Both the position numbers and the translations under genes were made by a program. From assembly GCF_024752355.1 (NCBI RefSeq), contig NZ_JANTHZ010000006.1, positions 124,001 through 188,000 on the forward strand: a stretch of DNA of 64,000 nucleotides, written 5' to 3'. Positions 60,614 to 64,000 of this stretch are shown one piece after another. Each line of letters begins with the position of its first letter. The stretch's first letter is position 1. The notes under the pieces were generated by a model. It worked only from the letters and a program-made list of their open reading frames with translations. It searched no databases and was not told the DNA's origin. The DNA comes from Ancylobacter mangrovi (GTDB taxonomy: Bacteria > Pseudomonadota > Alphaproteobacteria > Rhizobiales > Xanthobacteraceae).

Positions 60614-63046
60614 ATGAATAAACGGAGCCTCACCGAACGCGACATCTGCACCAAGTTCATCTTGCCGGCCATCAAGCGTGCCGGCTGGGACGAGATGGTG
60701 CAGGTTCGGGAAGAGGTCTATTTCACCAAGGGCCGGATCATCGTGCGCGGCAAGCTGGTCACGCGCGGCAAAGCGAAGAAGGCGGACGTCGTTCTCTATT
60801 ACAAGCCGAATATCCCGATCGCGCTGATCGAGGCCAAGGACAACAATCATTCGGTCGGCCACGGCATCCAGCAGGGGCTCGATTATGCCGCGACGCTGGA
60901 TATCCCCTTCGTGTTTTCCTCGAATGGCGACGGCTTCGTGTTCCACGACCGCACCGGCCTAAGCGTTCCGGTCGAAACCAATCTCGGCCTTGATGCCTTC
61001 CCCTCGCCGGCCGAGCTGTGGGTGCGCTATCGCGCGTGGAAGGGCTTGGACCCTGAAGCCGAGCAGATCGTGCTTCAGGATTATTTCGACGACGGCAGCG
61101 GCAAGGCCCCGCGCTATTACCAGGTGAACGCCGTCAACGCCGCGATCGAGGCAATCGCCAAGGGCCGCGACCGTGTGCTGCTGGTCATGGCAACCGGCAC
61201 CGGCAAGACCTACACGGCGTTTCAGATCATCTGGCGCTTGTGGAAGGCGGGTCGCAAGAAGCGCATCCTGTTCCTCGCCGACCGCAACGTGCTGATCGAC
61301 CAGACGATGGTCAACGATTTCCGCCCGTTCGGCGCGGCGATGGCGAAACTCTCGACCAACGCAAAGACCATCGAGCGGCAGGACGGCACCAAAGTCGATC
61401 TGCCGCTGGCGCTCGATGGCAAGCGCCGCATCGACACCGCCTTCGAAATCTATCTCGGGCTCTATCAGGCGATCACCGGGCCGGAGGAGCGGCAGAAGCT
61501 CTATCGCGAGTTCTCGCCCGGCTTTTTCGACCTGATCGTGATCGACGAATGCCATCGCGGCAGCGCCGCCGAGGACTCGGCCTGGCGTGAAATCCTTACC
61601 CACTTTGCCGACGCCACGCAGATTGGCCTCACCGCGACGCCGAAGGAGACCGAATACGTTTCCAACACCGACTATTTCGGCGAACCGGTTTTCACCTATT
61701 CGCTTAAGCAGGGGATCAGCGACGGCTTCCTCGCGCCCTACAAGGTCATCAAGGTTCACATCGACCGCGACGTGGAAGGCTACCGGCCCGAACTCGGCCA
61801 GCTCGACCGCGACGGCAATGAGGTCGAGGACCGCATCTACAACACCAAGGATTTCGACCGGCATATCGTGCTCGACGACCGCACGGTGCTCACCGCGAAG
61901 AAGATCACCGAGTTCCTGAAGGAAAGCGGCGATCGCTTCCAGAAAACCATCGTATTCTGCGTCGATGAGGAGCACGCCGCGCGGATGCGGCAGGCGCTCG
62001 TTAACGAGAACGCCGATCTGGTCGCCGAAAATCAGCGCTACGTCATGCGCATCACCGGCAGCGACAAGGAAGGGCAGGACCAGCTCGGCAACTTCATCGA
62101 TCCGGAATCGCGCTATCCCGTGCTGGTGACGACCTCGCGGCTGCTCTCGACCGGCGTCGATGCGCAGACCTGCCGGCTGATCGTGCTCGACCGGGCGGTA
62201 GGCTCGATGACCGAGTTCAAGCAGATCGTCGGGCGCGGCACCCGCGTTCACGAGGACAGCAAGAAATTCTTCTTCACGCTGATCGACTTTCGCGGCGCGA
62301 CCAGCCATTTCGCCGACCCGGATTTCGACGGCGACCCGGTTCAGATTTATGAGCCCGGTCAAGACGACCCAATCACGCCGCCCGATGGCTTCGAGGAGGG
62401 TGAGCAGGCGACTTTCGAGCCGTCGGCTGAGGAGACCATCGTCGGTGAGCCAGGCCTGCCTGTGCCGCTGGGCGACCCGATCCGAAAGATATATGTCGAT
62501 GGCGTCGGCGCCCGCATCCTGGCCGAGCGCGTGGAATATCTCGACGAGAATGGCAAGCTCGTCACGGAATCCCTTCGCGACTTCACCAAGACGGCGCTGA
62601 AAAAGCGTTTCGCAAGCCTTGGTGATTTCCTCAAGCGCTGGAAATCGGCCGAGCGCAAGCAGGCGATCATCGAGGAACTGGAAGCCGAGGGCCTGGCGCT
62701 CGACGCGGTGGCGGACGAAATCGGCAGGAACCTCGATCCCTTTGATCTGATCTGCCACGTCGCTTTCGACAAGAAGCCTCTAACCCGCCGCGAGCGGGCC
62801 GAAAACGTGAAGAAGCGCGATGCGTTCACCAAGTATGGGCCGCAGGCCCGCGCGGTACTCGATGCGCTCTTGGAAAAGTATCGCGACGAGGGCGTGCTCA
62901 ATCTCGACGACGCCAACGTGCTGAAGGTGACGCCCTTCACCGCGATGGGCAGCGTCGTTCAACTTATCAAGGCGTTCGGGGGCAAGGAGGGTTTCGAGAG
63001 GGCCGTCCATGAGATGCAGGACGCGCTCTACCAGGAGACCGCCTAG
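60614..63046 (+). CDS. hsdR: Type I restriction endonuclease subunit R (HsdR, EcoEI-type)
   Basis: An 810-residue motor and nuclease subunit of a type I restriction-modification system. The nuclease motif is D58 with EAK at 73-75. Walker A is ATGTGKT (193-199), the DEAD-box is DECH, motif III is LTATP, and motif VI is QIVGRGTRVHED. The C-terminal part (LTRRERAENVKKRDAF, FGGKEGFERAVHEMQDALYQ) fits the EcoEI_R_C domain. It cuts unmodified DNA after ATP-driven translocation, together with HsdM and HsdS, which are not within the window. Lower GC than the preceding genes suggests transfer. Confidence 0.93.
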   Translation: MNKRSLTERDICTKFILPAIKRAGWDEMVQVREEVYFTKGRIIVRGKLVTRGKAKKADVVLYYKPNIPIALIEAKDNNHSVGHGIQQGLDYAATLDIPFVFSSNGDGFVFHDRTGLSVPVETNLGLDAFPSPAELWVRYRAWKGLDPEAEQIVLQDYFDDGSGKAPRYYQVNAVNAAIEAIAKGRDRVLLVMATGTGKTYTAFQIIWRLWKAGRKKRILFLADRNVLIDQTMVNDFRPFGAAMAKLSTNAKTIERQDGTKVDLPLALDGKRRIDTAFEIYLGLYQAITGPEERQKLYREFSPGFFDLIVIDECHRGSAAEDSAWREILTHFADATQIGLTATPKETEYVSNTDYFGEPVFTYSLKQGISDGFLAPYKVIKVHIDRDVEGYRPELGQLDRDGNEVEDRIYNTKDFDRHIVLDDRTVLTAKKITEFLKESGDRFQKTIVFCVDEEHAARMRQALVNENADLVAENQRYVMRITGSDKEGQDQLGNFIDPESRYPVLVTTSRLLSTGVDAQTCRLIVLDRAVGSMTEFKQIVGRGTRVHEDSKKFFFTLIDFRGATSHFADPDFDGDPVQIYEPGQDDPITPPDGFEEGEQATFEPSAEETIVGEPGLPVPLGDPIRKIYVDGVGARILAERVEYLDENGKLVTESLRDFTKTALKKRFASLGDFLKRWKSAERKQAIIEELEAEGLALDAVADEIGRNLDPFDLICHVAFDKKPLTRRERAENVKKRDAFTKYGPQARAVLDALLEKYRDEGVLNLDDANVLKVTPFTAMGSVVQLIKAFGGKEGFERAVHEMQDALYQETA

Positions 63047-63049
63047 CCG

Positions 63050-64000
63050 ATGCAAGCGCAATCAGAAGGCTTTGGACGCACGATTCAGCTTTTTCTGGTC
63101 GATGGTATCCCCAACGGGCTCATCATCGCGTCTATTCACGGCTGGACGGGATCGGTGGTGGTGGCTAGCCAAGCCACTTTCGACAAGCTGCGCGCTCGCC
63201 CTGAGGCAGATCGCTCGGGTGTCTATATCCTGTTCGGGCCGGATCCCGACGATCCGTTGTCCATGCGCGCCTACATCGGCGAAGCAGACTATGTGAAGGA
63301 TCGCATCAACCAAAGTGCCGAGGAACGCGCGTTCTGGGAAACTGCCGTCATAATCTCGACGAGCGACGAGACACTGACGAAAGGCGATATTCGCTACCTT
63401 GAGGCACGCCTAATCGAACTGGCGAGCGAAGCCGGGCGTGTGAAACTGGACAATGGGCAATCTCCAAAGCCCGACCGTAGACCCCTCCCCGAGGCCGGCC
63501 GCGCCAATATGGAAGCTTTCCTCGCGAATTTGCGGGTGATCCTCCCGGTGGTTGGGCTCGATCTGCTCAAGCCAAGACCACGCGCAATATCCACGACAGA
63601 ACGGCCAGCCAAAACGGACACCGGCCAGAAATTCGAAATCCGACATAAGAGTAATGTCCAAGCAACAGCGATCGAAGAAGACGGCGAATTCGTCGTTCTC
63701 GCCGGGAGCCAGGCGCTAAAGAATGCTGGATACGTCGGAGCAAACAGCTATGGCGAGCTCAAAAACGAGTTGATCGCTCAAGGAGTACTCACGACGATCG
63801 ATGGCGCCGGCGTCTACACGTTTGCCCGCCCGTACGTGTTCCGCAGTCCCTCCGCCGCCTCGGCGGTAATCCTAGATCGAAATTCGAATGGCCGGCGAGA
63901 ATGGAAGGTTGTTAACTCTGATCTCACTTACCATGAGTGGCAAGAACAGAAGACCACCCAAGAAGATGCAGCCGAACGCTTGATGCTGTCTCCCGAAAAT
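63050..64000 (+). CDS. GIY-YIG nuclease-family protein with DUF4357 domain (3' end missing)
   Basis: The frame is open from ATG 63050 to the window end (317 residues visible) with no stop. It begins 3 nt after the hsdR stop. The GIY-YIG core is visible as GVYILFG (residues 57-63) and YIGEAD (75-80). The C-terminal part with SPSAASAVILDRNSNGRREWKV resembles DUF4357, which is often found beside GIY-YIG domains in restriction loci. It is probably an accessory nuclease or regulator of the type I system. Base composition is the lowest in the window. Confidence 0.85.
   Translation, partial: MQAQSEGFGRTIQLFLVDGIPNGLIIASIHGWTGSVVVASQATFDKLRARPEADRSGVYILFGPDPDDPLSMRAYIGEADYVKDRINQSAEERAFWETAVIISTSDETLTKGDIRYLEARLIELASEAGRVKLDNGQSPKPDRRPLPEAGRANMEAFLANLRVILPVVGLDLLKPRPRAISTTERPAKTDTGQKFEIRHKSNVQATAIEEDGEFVVLAGSQALKNAGYVGANSYGELKNELIAQGVLTTIDGAGVYTFARPYVFRSPSAASAVILDRNSNGRREWKVVNSDLTYHEWQEQKTTQEDAAERLMLSPEN

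Noticed and set aside
60959-62758. Minus-strand frame of 599 codons inside hsdR
   Set aside because: Antisense of a clearly coding helicase gene; no motifs.

Overview
The window is high-GC bacterial DNA and most likely comes from an alphaproteobacterium of the order Hyphomicrobiales, perhaps near Xanthobacteraceae. That placement is inferred from base composition, the density of TauABC-like and TctCBA transporters, and a housekeeping block of guaB, a MAPEG protein, an RsmB-type methylase, guaA, rlmE and ppx. No rRNA, tRNA, CRISPR array or complete insertion sequence was seen.

Layout. (1) 1-5395: a cut-off short-chain dehydrogenase and two glutathione-transferase-fold genes face a minus-strand operon holding an enol-lactonase-like hydrolase, a 3-hydroxyisobutyrate-dehydrogenase-like enzyme, a GlcG/HbpS protein and a second SDR. 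(2) 5396-13946: a plus-strand catabolic operon (cyclase-family hydrolase, BKACE-type cleavage enzyme, Gfo/Idh/MocA oxidoreductase, SDR) is followed by a five-gene ABC importer operon. (3) 13972-19796, minus strand: a second ABC importer with an ACMSD-type amidohydrolase and a PuuE-like deacetylase/imidase, then a GntR/FCD regulator. (4) 20034-24809: a histidinol-dehydrogenase homologue diverges from a VOC protein, a flavin monooxygenase and a TetR gene, followed by a second GntR/FCD gene. (5) 24955-37266: an LVIVD-repeat protein with a CobW GTPase; a TctCBA transporter with another ACMSD-type amidohydrolase; a LysR gene divergent from a flavin reductase plus luciferase-type monooxygenase, a Gfo/Idh/MocA enzyme, a CMD-fold protein and another LysR gene. 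(6) 37343-47916: two TctCBA operons, each with accessory enzymes, diverge from a 517-bp control region, followed by a HutC-type regulator and a fourth Gfo/Idh/MocA gene. (7) 48159-50647: a TetR gene, a small membrane protein and a secreted YkuD_2-like protein. (8) 50759-59977: housekeeping genes, an MFS exporter and one unknown gene. (9) 60162-64000: the start of a lower-GC restriction island with hsdR and a GIY-YIG/DUF4357 protein that runs off the window.

Read together, 1-47916 looks like a large accessory catabolic island. Five high-affinity carboxylate/sulfonate-type uptake systems feed ring-opening, decarboxylating, dehydrogenating and C-C cleaving enzymes under at least seven regulators. 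The substrate cannot be read from the sequence; aromatic or heterocyclic carboxylates are the most natural guess. The strongest unexplained signal is regulatory. Three distinct palindromes recur in the promoter regions: TTATC-N4-GATAA, ATGTTCGAACAT and TGTCCGGACA. They link scattered operons into what look like three regulons, with candidate regulators encoded inside the island.
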